NCBI GenBank assembly: GCA_036245805.1
Contig: BTRK01000003.1
Location: forward strand, 43,452,044-43,516,043
From: Pristionchus mayeri
Lineage: Eukaryota > Nematoda > Chromadorea > Rhabditida > Neodiplogasteridae
Reading direction: 5' to 3'
Length of the DNA stretch: 64,000 bases
Position 1 is the stretch's first letter; the number at the start of each line of letters is the position of its first letter. The notes beneath the pieces are model-generated. The model saw nothing but the letters and a program-made list of their open reading frames with translations, searched no databases and was not told the origin of the DNA. The position numbers and the translations under genes are program-made. Positions 11,501-23,639 of this stretch are shown piece after piece.

Positions 11501-13609
11501 ATTTTCGATTTTGATTTTTTTGAAAATTAAGTCAGTTAGTGATGATCGAGGGTTACGGTAGCCATATACTGTATCTGGAGGTACTGTACTATCTATTGGG
11601 TACGGTACTTAGTCTTGACCTTCCATCACTTATTATCGATTTTACCATGACCAAATTTGGGCGGTGCTCAGAACCCCCCTGTCGCCGCCGGCGTGGACAC
11701 CTATGAACAGAATGATAATTTGAACGGATCAATACTTATATGACAATGGGTGGTTAGTACTGCATGCTTGTAGATTCGATCAGTGTGCACGGACAACGAC
11801 GCTAAGATTGGGAAGATGCTGAGGGATGACTTCAGTGTCATCAAGCATCTTCTCGATTTTTGGCATCTTGTAAAGGGAATTAACCATGATCTGAGAGAGG
11901 TAATTACATGCAGAACAACTTATAACCGTTAGGAGAACATGTTACACTTGTAAAATGTGGCGGAGAAGACATGCGAAACTTATGTTTCACATGTTCTCTA
12001 GTTTCTATGACCAACAAGAGATAATGCAAACTGTAGAGAGACGTACATCTTACGCCATATTAGTTGTTTTTTTTTCAGTTGGCAAAGAAGAAGCAGTGCC
12101 CCAATATACAGTATTGGAGAAAGAAGTTAATAAACCATGCGCACTATATCCACTCCAAGTTCGGTAAAAGTCGTAAGCTTGGACTGCAATACTGGTTGTC
12201 TTCTCTCGCACACGTAACTGGAAGACATCGTCACTTCGCCAAGGTGCCTTCATGTTTCATACATACAACTTACGAGTCAATCACAAAATGTATTACCCAT
12301 ATTATGTAATAGACTACGGTAATACTTCCAGGTTCCCTTCTTGCACGGCATTGCCAAGTGCAAGCATTCTCGACTGGGATGGAGCAATGCGCATCTAATC
12401 AGGAGGGACAGCGAGGAGTTTCAGCTGCTGAAAGCTGTGATTATGAAGCCCACTTTTCTCGCTGGTTTCCTCAGAGCGAGTCCCAAGAAAAACACCTCCC
12501 CGAATGAGTGTTTCAACAGCATAATCAATATCTATGCACCCAAGAGAATTGCTCGGTTAGCCATAATTACTGTACTTTCCGGACGAATCCTAAATATTAC
12601 ACGCGCAACTAGGAATTCAGATCGTCAAAGTGGTACGGAGAGCTGATCAAACTTGCCCATCTACATTACAACACGCTCGCTCTACTGGATATGCTGAATC
12701 TGAGGGAGGAACGAGGAAACAGTTCGGTCAAGGTTATCGGGAGGGAAGGAGAGACTGTGAAACGGAAGATGGCCACGGCTGACCACGCATGGAGACGTGA
12801 GGTTAGACATGCACATTCATATAATTCCGGAAGAGCAATCTGCAAACAGCGAGTAGGCCAATGTACTGAAACAAAATAATACGTGTCAGGTATGGGCGGA
12901 GATTCCCGGAGTTATCGAGAAGAGGAAGTTGGATCTGTTCATGAAGAAGGTCGGAGCGCCCACCGACCGAGAGTACGTGCTGGCGATGCAGGAAGAAGAG
13001 AAGGATGTGGAGGAGGCGGAAGGAGCGGAAGGAGCAGAAGAAAGGGAGGAGGGCGATGGGGGAGAGAGCGATGTCTCGGAGGAGCTGGGGGAAGGGCTGT
13101 ACGGAGAGGAGGTGGACTCGGACCACAACCCTGTGATGGATGCGATCGAGCTGTCTGACGCCGAGGACGAAGAGTCAGCAGAGGAGGAAGACGAGGGAGA
13201 GGTCGAGGAGAAGGAGGGAGATGTCGTCGACGGAGTGGAGAAGATCGCGCTCTCGTCTGGATCCGAGTGGGATGAGGGAGAGGCTGGAGAGCGCTGGATG
13301 GCACTGCATCAAGGTGGAAGGGGAAGAGGAAGAGGCGGGAGAGGAGGGAGAGGGCGTGGGGGTACTGTAGTTCGGCACGAAGTGGCAGCCGTCCAAGCTT
13401 CAGTATCCTCGGCCGACCCCTCGGGTCAGCAAGGACTCTCCGATGAGCCGAAGGGGGGAACTGCGAAGAAGAGGGAGAGAAGAGCGACAGCAGCAGCGAA
13501 GAAGAAGGGCGAAGAAGAGATGGATGAAGAAGACTCCAGCTCTGATTCCGCCTTCAAGTCCACACAAGCCAAGCGAGTTAGAGCGAATGGAAGGGGTAGA
13601 GGGAAGTAA
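8541..13609 (+). CDS. THAP-domain DDE transposase-derived protein (Kolobok-like)
   Basis: Twelve exons join in phase without a stop: 8541-8765, 8831-8902, 8996-9166, 9327-9629, 9682-9834, 10911-11052, 11098-11171, 11774-11899, 12079-12243, 12332-12555, 12621-12801 and 12890-13609. The product is about 851 aa. Residues 1-70 form a THAP finger (MVRRCALCGASG start, RFP, W, then VWCSEHF, i.e. C2CH). A Cys-rich CPSCGD...CNKC block follows. The core has SIDGRYS, VCTDNDAKI, HLLDFWHLVKGI and SPNECFNSIIN, matching the D, D, D-x-WH and E positions of THAP-linked transposases of the Kolobok type. The last 240 aa are acidic, with a Gly/Arg run (GRGRGRGGRGGRGRGG) and Lys-rich nuclear-type patches. The weakest junction is the acceptor at 10910 (cttgaag). 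Many short introns argue for a host-domesticated gene rather than a young transposon. No flanking terminal repeats were seen. Confidence 0.8.
9950..10086. mobile_element. MITE with C-rich terminal inverted repeats
   Basis: ACTTCTTGGATAATTGGCCC at the left is inverted at the right (gggccaattatccaagaagt), each followed inward by a C- or G-run. It lies in the intron after exon 5 of the THAP gene. A lone end of the same element occurs at about 35,315-35,350. Confidence 0.7.
10112..10770. mobile_element. Foldback element, family A copy 1
   Basis: A 0.65-kb imperfect palindrome in the same intron. Blocks such as GTAGGTCAAGACTAGGTACC on the left are inverted on the right, and both ends contain a CATAGTTG...CAACTATG pair. 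Arms are rich in TACGGTA/TACCGTA. Copy 2 lies at 11,196-11,706. Confidence 0.7.
11196..11706. mobile_element. Foldback element, family A copy 2
   Basis: A palindrome with outer ATAGGTGTCCA.../...TGGACACCTAT ends, a GGGG tract and the palindromic string ACCGCCCCAAATTTGGGGCGGT near its left side. It shares the inner GGTCAAGAC, CAGATACCGTAT and TACCCAATCGAT blocks with copy 1. It sits in the intron after exon 7 of the THAP gene, which remains spliceable around it. Confidence 0.7.
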
Positions 13610-13668
13610 AGGGTCATGCATAGATGGACAGAGTAGGCACAGGGATTAAGATTTGTTCTTTTGTTAAT

Positions 13669-14913
13669 TTATTCGTAACACTCACTTGTTGTTGTAGCCA
13701 CCGAATGCCGTCGTGGCCCGTTGTTGCGTGTCGCCACGGGGATCTGCATTCAATAAATAATTATAATTGAATAATGAGAAAACAACACATGCGTTCTATG
13801 ATCTTACTAAATTCCACGTAAACTAATCCATAAGAAACGCACCATATTTTAGTCAACCATTGAAACGACAATTTTGATGATTTTCGAAATGCTATACTAT
13901 AGCATTTAATTTCTTGTAAATTATATCATATTTATAATGGAATCACTGTAACACAACTAGGCCATAGTTATCATGAACCAGTCCAAAAATATTTCAATTG
14001 CTGGGAAGCGCAAGCACGAGGATAAATTTATCTGAAGTCCTGAGAATCCTAGGCATAGGAAGATCCTGAAGACTGCACCTCTGATTACGATGTCACCCAC
14101 CTACAGAATTCCCGCACGTACCTTGTCTAGTTTGCCCTTCTTCTCGTATTGGGCCACGACGGGAGCAGTCGCTTCGCTGAACGTCTTCAGACGCTTCTTG
14201 GTAGCGTCTATGTTGTCGTCGTCACGTCCACTGCAAGAGAGTGCACGACAATAGATAGAGGACACGGTACTATCAATCTCTTTCGAGCTACAGTATACCT
14301 GGTCTCCGCGCACTTGAGCAGTCGCGTCACGAGCGTCTCCTCCGAAACTTCGAAATAGACGGCCAGCTTGGCGGGAATGATCTGCATACAAGCTTACAGT
14401 ACCCACCGTATCCCGCCACAGTACCCCTACCGTACCTCAGTCTCGAACTGGTATCCTTGGGGGTATCCATCGATGAGGAATCCATTGCTGCCCTTGGCCA
14501 CTTCCTTGAGTATCGCCTCCTTGATCAGATCGAGCACCACAGTCTTCAAGGACAGTAAGATACAGTAACCATTGTACTGCATTAATCAGGGTGTTACCGT
14601 ACCAGGGGAGCCTCCATGATCTTCGTCAGCTCCACGCCAGTGGGTTTCGGTAGGTCACGCGGGATACGGTAGGTCAACTACAGTAACCTACATTATCCTT
14701 ACCTTTGCTCGATGGAGGTCTCCGGAAGAGAGATGCGAGAGACCGTACTTGACCACGATCTTCTCGCACTGGGTGCCCTTGCTCAAGCTGGGACCACCTG
14801 GATAAGAGCAGGGTATTAGCCAGTCCGCGATTCGAAGAGACTACGGTAGGATACCGTACCGACGATGAAGAGGACGCACATCTTGATGGGGCGAGGTCGA
14901 CCTTCTTGTCGGA
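13669..14913 (-). pseudogene. Adenylate kinase-like gene with degraded active site
   Basis: Exons 14860-14913, 14703-14797, 14603-14677, 14436-14543, 14299-14381 and 14122-14230 join in phase. They read as cytosolic (AK1-type) adenylate kinase: [76 protein letters not shown] transfers phosphate between ATP and AMP. Here the P-loop, normally GGPGxGKGTQ, reads [10 protein letters not shown], and the arginine of DGYPR is Gln. The possible last exon 13669-13743 follows in phase but does not resemble the usual C-terminal helix. In another frame that exon ends FGGYNNK-stop. No start codon is found before 14913 apart from an internal ATG. It may be a dead enzyme or a pseudogene; no frameshift was seen. 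Confidence 0.7.
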
Positions 14914-14999
14914 CTGTAAAGGCAGGATTGATGATCTGGGACTATATGCTATATGAATATACATGCTGAAGTATTATTGCCATTTTGAGATGGTGTGGA

Positions 15000-15591
15000 C
15001 TAGGGTGGCGAGGATGGCTCTTACTCACCCGCACTTGTTTGTTCGCACTTGTTTGCGGGTACCCGACGCACTCTCTATTTACAACCCTTCTCTCCTCTGC
15101 TCACCCGATTTAGAGAGGAGAGAGTGCGTGTCAGATGCGGGTCGAGGATTTTCTCACAATCAGTACTAAATTTGAGAAATCGGATGTGCTCTACATCGTT
15201 GGAATCGAGAGCTATCGAAATCCTGTCGATTCGAACAAAAATGTTCAAGTCGAAAATTCACAAAAGATAAGCGAGAGAGCATTGGAGAGCGAGAGGGCGC
15301 CAGAGAAACGAGATACATCCCCATAGCTCCCTTTACTATTCATACAGTGTGCAATTGAAATTCAAAATAATCCACACAAATTTGCATGTTTTGGATAGCC
15401 CTCATCGAGCAAATTGGCACTAATTGCTAAGCGTGATGCCTACGGAGATCAGAGAAAGGCCTTGACCCGCATCTGACCCGCACTCAAAGGGCTCACCCGC
15501 AAGGGAGGGGGCAATAAACGAGAGAGGGCGTCTGACCAGCACTTGCGGTTGACAACAAGTTGACCCGATGAGCCATTTTCGCCGCCCTAGT
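15000..15591. mobile_element. Non-autonomous element with ~21-bp TIRs
   Basis: CTAGGGTGGCGAGGATGGCTC at the left matches CTAGGGCGGCGAAAATGGCTC inverted at the right. Subterminal blocks repeat TCACCCGCACTTG and related strings in both orientations. It lies between the adenylate kinase-like exons and the kinase pseudogene, so it may have cut off the kinase pseudogene's 3' part or the adenylate kinase start. Confidence 0.6.
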
Positions 15592-15677
15592 TGGGAAGAG
15601 TGGTTGTTAGTAGAAAGTCAGAAACTGAGGGCGAGGAGATCATTCGCCATCTATCATCCTTACGCCGCCGTGCTCAC

Positions 15678-16252
15678 CCAGTTTGACGGTGCGGCTGAGG
15701 TGAGCAGGATGTTGCCGGCATTGAGATCGCGATGGATTACGTTCTGCTCAACCAGAAACGCACTTCGCACGTAAAGCTGTAATTTCAATATAAGCTGACG
15801 TGTACACATAAACAACCAGAAGATAAAGAGAGCGAAACCGTGAAGGCATTATTTCAATACAAGTCTGCCCAATGCAGGTTCACTTTCATCGAGCAATAGC
15901 CACAACCTTTTCTTTTCGCCTCCTTTCGATGTCAGCCAATCAAGCAAAGAAAATGCCAGCAATTACAAGAGTTTTACTCGCGGCTAAATGGCAACGGGGT
16001 GTTTTATTGATACTTCCGCCGCTTGTTGATAGCCCCTTTCTTTTATCACGATGTACATAATAATGAGTCATTCGCCCAAGTTCAATATACAGCGCTTTGA
16101 CAAATACCTTTGTCATCGTCAGAACCCCTTTCTGCTCACCTTAGCAGCTGTGACTCTCAACGGATCAGCCTTGCCCACGGCCTTCTCGGCCTTTCCGAAG
16201 GCGCATCAACCCAGCTCGCCCACGATGTCCCACTCGTCTAGGTGATTTTGTC
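15678..16252 (-). pseudogene. SLK/STK10-like protein kinase pseudogene
   Basis: Exon 16140-16252 reads LDEWDIVGELG, then TGA (16206-16208), then CAFGKAEKAVGKA, i.e. the glycine-rich loop of a Ste20-type kinase (GELGDGAFGKV) broken by an in-frame stop. Exon 15678-15776 reads VEQNVIHRDLNAGNILLT, the catalytic loop HRDLKAGN with Lys changed to Asn. After LLT the frame slips: the +1 frame would give RTVKLG, the expected VKL of subdomain VII. Stop, slip and residue loss together indicate a pseudogene. Other kinase subdomains were not found. The exon-like block 16495-16580 (ARGSKLVVGEAEEALDAHP) nearby is unexplained. Confidence 0.7.
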
Positions 16253-16269
16253 CTGCCTAACGATAATCA

Positions 16270-17290
16270 GTTATTGACAAGAAGCATAGGCGAATACCAG
16301 TGAAGCCAACCTCAAGACCCCACTGGTTTTGAACTTCCCCTACCCGGGTTTTGGTCCCGTATTCCTCACTGGTATTTCTTTCTCAGCTTCAACCCCTGCT
16401 CACCTAAACCCGTTGGTCAGAATCATGGCTAGCTGACGGTTTATGGGTAGGAGATATGAGTACCTTCCATTCGTTGAGGGTGTGCACGTGCTTACCGGGA
16501 TGGGCATCGAGCGCCTCCTCTGCTTCTCCCACCACCAGCTTACTGCCTCTTGCGACGATCGCCCAGCACGTATCTGCATCATACATTTAATGTATGATAG
16601 TCAAATACCCAAAATATCTGGGAAGCCTGTTTAGGATTGACTCATAAGGTTGGCTACCAGGGTGGGGGCGTAATAGCTCAATGACTAGGAATCATGCCAA
16701 AAATGATGACACGCTTTTTTTCAAAAAAAAATACCATGTGCATCCATAAATTAAAATTAACGCCCACGAAAATAGATTAAAATTATTTCATAATATGATA
16801 GAACGATATTTAATTAGTAGAACTGGAATAATTAAGATATTATTTTGAAAGCACTCCATTGTAAAATGTTTGTGATGTGGGAGAAATACTCACTTGAGCG
16901 ATTCCTTGGAGCAGTTGATGAGGCCGTCCATCATTAACCCTCCAGGCCTAGTACGCGACTAGCAAAGTGTGATGGTTGGGATAAAAACACATACTGTACG
17001 GAGACATTCGCTCATGTAGAGAGAACAACGCGTTACCGAGAGAGTGCCTCTAGATCTCTGCTTCGTCTTTAGCCCAGTATCTCAAGGATCGCTTGGGCAT
17101 CTGCTCAGATATTGTCAGAGAAACAGTTAGGCCTCTCTCATCTCTCCTCTGGAAAGAGGAGATATGAGAGAGGAGAGGGTCTGAAGGACGTGGAAGGAAT
17201 GGTCAGCGAAGTGATGAGGATGGTATGCTATATTTCTTGTTTGTTTCAACACCCGCTGGCGATCAATTGAGCATGGCAGCGTCTTGACGG
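16270..17290. other. Small hairpins, no supported gene
   Basis: AATACCAGTGAAG/...CACTGGTATT at about 16,292-16,378 and the CTCTCTCATCTCTCCTC hairpin at about 17,130-17,180 are short inverted repeats. A start-like exon on the minus strand (MMDGLINCSKESLK, about 16,918-16,948) has a good GTGAGT donor but cannot be joined to anything. Confidence 0.35.
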
Positions 17291-17299
17291 AATTATGAA

Positions 17300-20200
17300 A
17301 CACAAAACGAGCTTAACTTTTTTTTTAAATTTAAATATGACGTGCATCGCTTATCGCTTTGTTCTAGGCGGGATCTATATATTACTTGAAACGACGCATT
17401 GCCTAGATAGCAGTTATATATAATGTGTGAGTATGCAAAATATTTGTATTTCATTATGCCAAAGTCGAATCGAATGCAGCGGACGCGAGATTCTAGGCGT
17501 GCGAGGAGGATTATTGATCCGATCACCTCCGATCCCGATCCCGGATCCCATCACACCCGTCAGTTTGATGATTCGGTCTTGCTATAAATGCAGTCGTGTT
17601 AGGCTCAAATAATCGTTGATAAAGATCAATTACAAAAAAAACAATTATTGCTGCACTACTCAATAGCTTCTTGCCGTTTTCTCCGACAAGAAATCGCCAT
17701 TTTTTTCAATAATACAAATATCGAATTCGTCCCTACAATCCAGTCTTTCCTCGATCTTTTCTATCTGCTCAATAATGAAAAATTCCACCTTTTTTGGAAA
17801 GGACAGGACAGTAGCCTAGTTGTATTTAGTTACTCTTCTTCTAATTTGACAAGGAGTATTCTAAAGTAGAGGCGATTCCATCGCTTTCCACTGCTCTGTT
17901 TCCTCTCTGAATCAATTATCTCTAATCTTCAAGTAGACATTTCTTCATCGATATTTCCAGTATCGATCGCAATGGGATGTATACTGGCTGCGAAGATTAT
18001 CAATAGGCACGGTAGATTTTTATTGATTTTTTTTATTTATTGTATTCGTTTTTTATTTTATTCGTCGTAATTTCATGTACCTCATTTGCCACCTATAATC
18101 TGTAATTTAATATACTTGCAAGAAATGCATGATAAATAAATGATATCGAGAAATTACGCAACGAAATGGGCTTTCTTAGGTTTCAAATAATTGTCATATC
18201 TAGAATGTATTTCATCTTTCAATATTTACTTCATAGCTTCGTTTAAAAATAATCCTCATTAATTCTTTCTTTCCAGGCAATAATTGCATCTTATATTTTT
18301 TTCTCAGATGGAATCCCCATTGCTCACTCACACAGAGTTTGGAATTATATGTTTAATAATAGGTTTGTATGAGTGTCGACGAAGAATAAACTGTTATTAT
18401 TTTAACAAGCCTAACAGAGTTATACATTACCCATTCGGCTTCAATAGAACTAATTATGCAGGTTGTGGCAGTAATATGGCGCACAATTTTTATGTTTTCG
18501 ATCCGAAACGCATAATATCTCTCAATTATAGAACCTACATGAACCAACTCGTCTACTGTGCACAGAGAGTAATTTTCGAATTGATCTTTGGGTTCGGAGG
18601 AGGTGAACGAATCGGGGAGAAGATGACAGGGAGTCATTAATGTTATAACCATGATTTATTTTGGAATACAATCTTGGAATTGTGAAATGCCCTACTGGGT
18701 AATTACTTCGTTCGATCGAGAGACTAATGCATTGATAATTGCAGGTTCTACCCATATTGAGGAGAAATTGTTGTTGGTGGAGGGATGGATAAGTTGATAG
18801 GAGGTCACTGTGTGAATAACCTACAGATGAGAAGAAGATAAGCTCATCTTTACTCGATTCCGAGCATTAAAACTCAAAATATGTTTGTGAAACGGCAATT
18901 GAGCGTGTTTTACTCTGACGAGCTATTGATTAGTTTGTTTATCCAATTCTGTTTCAACATCGTTCGTGGCTTTTCGTTCGCGATCTTAGTGATTTCGAGA
19001 AATATCAATAGAGCAGGGCGGATTTTTTCAATTTATCATCTGGAAAATGGAAGACCTAAAACATGAAAAACTTAATATACTTTAGAAAAGGGAATAGGAG
19101 TTGATAGAATGGCGCGATAAATGAATCAATAATTGCAGTTTCTACTCGTAGTGGGGAGGAACTACTAGTGGAGGGATCTTAGAGAAGAGGTAATGGGGGA
19201 AGCGATTGAAGCGATTGTAAAGTGCCGGAATGAATAGTTTTGACCTAGACTGTACAAAAACTGCTAGCACCTGAGCACACATAGTCCAGGGTGTGAAACG
19301 GCAAATGTACAGGGCGGTTATTTCACTTTGGCTCTTTTCACTTTATTGTTTTTTGCCAATGAAATTCCTGGAATACTGCCGTTAAATGGTAATATGAGAT
19401 CTTGATGAGTTCGTGAAACATAAATAGCACAGGATGATTTTTCCCCTCATTTTAAATCTGAAAATGGTTTTCTAAAGAAGGTTAGAGTAGAGGTGATCCC
19501 GTCATGTTTCACTTTCCTGTTTCATTTCAGATTAAATTTCACATCTGTTCAAAAATAATCATGACATGACACACGTGCGTCGTTGAAAAGACTAGGCGCA
19601 CGATGTGTGTTTTCTTATATGGGGTCGGTATTCCAAAGTGCATTCTTCGCGGGGATGGAAACATGTAGGAATAAAAGTGTAGATTAGATATTTTATTGAT
19701 ATTTTGTTGTTCTTTTAATACTCAACGAGTGGACTAATATTTTAGAAGTATGATGGACACTATGAAAACCCCTCCGAGGCTGCATTGATAACTCTGCCAT
19801 ACATTCATGATGTTCTACTGATGAAACCTGGATTTCATCCATCGGTCGTGTCTTTCTCGTTTTTTTTCCTACGAGGGACACATCGCTTATGAGGCGGTAA
19901 TTTTAATATTGGATACCGCAACCATCGTAGGTATTACCTGTGAGAACTGCTGTCCATTCTGCCCGTTATCGATTCATTGATGAAACGATAAACGGAGTGG
20001 TGGGATGAGGAGAAGAAAACGAAGTTGGGAGAGGTGGTTATTTCAATTTTATTCGTTGTAAGAAGAGTTCGAAGATTACTGAGATCAAGATTCGGAGCGC
20101 ACTAAAACGTGCTTGTAGTGGCGGGAATGTTCCAGGCAAAATTAATTTTCTTGTTTCATGTTGAAGCGAGTAGCATGTGGCTGCATTTGATCTGCGTGAT

Positions 20201-21440
20201 CAAAAGTGAGCCCCTTTTTTTTGTTCCAACTCCGATTTGCCTTATTTTTAGCGAGAAGATAGGCAAATGTATGCTCCACAACTTAAGCATGATAACCCAT
20301 GATCTTTTTCTGATTTCCAAAGTTACGCCACTTTTGGTCCGCCCGACCGCCCTCATTTCTAACGGGCAACACTTTTCAGCCACATCTTTTAGCATAGCAC
20401 AGCTAAGCTAATTAGCAATATATTTGACAGTATTCGGATCTCCATTCGAAACAATATACGAGTTTCAACTTCTGAAAAATATTATCTGTAAATTTAGTGA
20501 GATTTCTCAGGAAATTGAATTTGATTCTTCCTCGCCGCGTTGCACGAATACCAATGATGTAATAGTTATCATATTTGTATTAATAAAAGCAACCATCAGT
20601 GACTTAAAATATGTTATTCATTTAATTTAAATAGCTTCCGAAACTTCCGAAACGGTCGAAGAACGGGTTGAATAAGAACGGCGCCCAACCAAATGTTTCA
20701 GATTAAATCAAATGTATTCTCCGAATTCAAAAGATACCCAATCATTGCATGTGTAAGCATTAATCTCAACCTTTAAGGTTCATAAATATGCACTCTATAC
20801 CTAGCTGGATGCCAATCGCACATCCTAATATTTGTCCAAACGCTTCTGCCTGGCAATTTTGGTGAAACATTTTTGATGCGCGTTTCAACTATTTAATCGC
20901 TGTTTTCATCCATGTTTATATTTTTAAAATTCATACTTCGACACTGTTAAACCACACAGAAGTTTTTAGCCTGATATCGATATGTTGAACGTAAACTCCA
21001 AAAATGTGCATTTTATGCGCCAAAATTATGGTATCGCAAAATTTCTATTTCTCTACATCTAGAATTCATTTAACCATTTCCTTAACAGTTCCTAAAAGTG
21101 GAATGGTTCCTGTCTATGATCAACTTGATTAACCGGAACTTGCTTATCTGGTCTTTTCTTACAACGAAATGTTCGCGAAAATCAGTTGCGGGTCAAGGTG
21201 ACGCACAACTGATTTGCATTTGACAATACTACAGTATATCCAATCAATTGAGTTTTACAGGAGACATGGGGATTGTAGGAATTGTATGGAGGATTAGTCA
21301 GGCACGAGCAGAGATAAGAACTCTTAAATGTTCGAAAGATATTCGAGGTTACATGTGGGTCAATACTTTTGTGCCACCCTGTATATATTCGATAAGATGA
21401 TCAAATTAAATATTGAATTAGAAAAATATATGTTTTAAAA
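17300..21440. other. Gene-poor stretch with diverged repeats
   Basis: No convincing exon chain on either strand. The 118-codon frame at 18,284-18,640 lacks motif or splice support. Diverged repeat blocks recur: GTGAAACGGCAA followed by ACAGGGCGG or AGCAGGGCGG and ATCTGRAAATGG, at about 18,888-19,060, 19,297-19,330 and 19,415-19,500. The region just before 21,385 ends in CACCCTGTATATATT, a common mariner/Tc1-like end sequence, without a partner seen. Confidence 0.4.
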
Positions 21441-22051
21441 ACTTGCCCAGATGACTGTTTTCGTGGGAATTGCATCTATGGGGTGTAAGAAACCTCTTCT
21501 CGCACTGACTGCACTTGTACGGGTGACGCTTCTCCTCGTCAGCTGCAAAATTCATGTGTTCATGCCATTTGCCTTGTTGCAACTACCGGAGCAATCGTCT
21601 GACTCTCTCCTATTTGCACGCTCTCTCATCTCTCTGACCGGCGAGAGAGCGTGCAAACTGAAGAGAGCCAGACCATTGCTCAACTACCGATTACCTTCAT
21701 GGAGACGCTTGTGTACAAGTAGAGCATACGATCGACTGCACTCTTTCCCACAGATGTCGCATATATGCTTGATTTTGTGAGCGTCGTTAGCAGAAGTACA
21801 ACTTTTGTTAAGAAAACGATATTAGACTCAAAATCATTGCTTGTCGAAATTGCACCTTCGGAACCCCAAAACTCAAAATTACCGCTTTCGATTCTGCGTT
21901 TTAAAACTTGATTTGTTTGCAGTTTTGTTTCTTCAAAACAACCTCAGCAAACTTTACTATATGTTTTAGGAATGACTTGTGACCCATACCTTCGTGAAGC
22001 TTCTTGTGCCTATGAAGTGACTGAGAACTTGAGCAAACTCTTCCGCAAATA

Positions 22052-23620
22052 TTATATATATTTATGCTATTTCGTTCGAAATAACGTTCACAGAATTGAA
22101 ATAGAATAGGCAATTAATGACGGTTAAAATGACGAGTGGTTATTGGGATAATAGGGTCGGGGGGATCTACTCAGATGAACTGGTTTGATTCTCGGTATTT
22201 ACTAAAAGCCTTGCCGCTCTTGGAAAGAAGCTATTGTGTCTGTAGTTGTGGTTCGATCCAGGATTATTGAAGTTCATGCCGTTTCGAGTGTAGTAGATTT
22301 TGAAATAATGTGGTTTTCGGTTGGAAATACTATATTTGCCTCGGATGAGATTTGTGGCTACTCTCTTATCAATCGCTATTCTACGCTTCTCTAGGGACTC
22401 AATGCCCAGTTTCTTGTTGCGAGCGAGAGCAGTGGGCATGTTTTCCCAGGTATGATTAAAACAGCGCATAAATAAACGTCTTGTGAAGTAGTTCTGTACT
22501 TTTTCGAGTTCTTTTTTATCTTTATTTTGGTACGGATTGAAGACGGAGGAAGCGCTTTCTAAAATCGGTCTAATATACATTGAGTACGTTTTGAGAAGTA
22601 CTTCTATATTTTTGGTTCGTAAGGCTCTGAGGATAGTGTGACATGCAGTTTTGCCTTTAGTGGATACGGTAGAACAATGGTCAGAGAATGAGAGGTTTTT
22701 CTGGATAACAAAGCCGAGGTCTTTCACTTTTTCTTTTTGTTCCAGAGTTGTGGTTCCAATAGCATATGTTCGCTTTGTATTTGCTCTGCCTAGGTGCAGT
22801 GAGTTACACTTATGCGCAGTAAGGGGGAGTTGCCACTCTTCGGACCAGTTTACGATAGTATCAATCGCAGCTTGTAGTGGGGCAGGCGAATTTCCCTTTC
22901 TAAAGGATCGATATATTTTTATGTCATCGGCATACATTCTCGCAACGACTCCGTGGTTTTGAACTAGGGAAGGGATTTCTGAGGTGTAAATAAGAAATAA
23001 CAGAGGGCCTAAGACTGACCCTTGTGGAACGCCGCTAGTTACAGGCATTGAGGTAGAAAGCGCATCTTTTACTCTCACTTGGAATGATCTATGAGTGAGA
23101 TATCCTGTTATCCAGTTGACTGTATTATCGGAGAGACCTATGGTGGTGAGCTTGAGTTTTAGCTTGGGGTGGGAGACTCTATCAAAGGCTTTTGCAAAAT
23201 CAAAATAGATGACGTCAACTGGTTTCCCTTCACTAATAAATGCTGTCCAGTGTTCGAGGACTTCGAGCATTTGAAGTTCACGCGATCGTTTCTTACGGAA
23301 TCCGTATTGCTCATCGGGGAAAATATCTAATTGTTCACAATGGGTGATAATGGATTTGCACAAAATGCGTTCAAAAACTCGACAAAAGAAGGATGTAATT
23401 GAGATGGGCCTGTAGTTTAGGGGATTGGAAAAGGGGGGTGATTTCTTAACTGGTGTTACTATGGAATGTCGCCAATGGGAGGGGACCTTTCCAGATTGAT
23501 AGGAGTTCCTAAAAATGATTTCAAGTGCTTCGGAAATGGGTACGGCAATTCGTTTTATGAATGAAAGGTCAATGTTCTCGGGGTTTTACAGGAGGAGCGT
23601 TTCCATTTCTCAATAAGGGC
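22052..23620 (-). mobile_element. CR1/jockey-like LINE, 5' truncated
   Basis: The open minus-strand frame runs from about 23,590 to the stop at 22,167. It covers reverse-transcriptase motifs: NPLNYRPISITSFFCRVFE, YFDFAKAFDRVSHPKL, SGVPQGSVLGPLLFLIY and MYADDIKIYR. The 3' tail ends in a short ATATATA-type repeat rather than poly(A), as CR1-type elements often do. The 5' end is cut inside the region before RT motif 2. It landed inside a zinc-finger coding exon. The frame is still open, so insertion is probably recent. Clade assignment is by motif impression. Confidence 0.75.
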
Positions 23621-23639
23621 ATATTGCAGATGTGCTTGA

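Noticed and set aside
12939..13304. Pro/Arg-rich minus-strand frame
   Set aside because: Complement of the acidic exon 12 of the THAP gene; purine-rich coding sequence gives long open antisense frames.
18284..18640. 118-codon plus-strand frame
   Set aside because: AT-rich, with an equally long opposing frame, no motif and no splice support.
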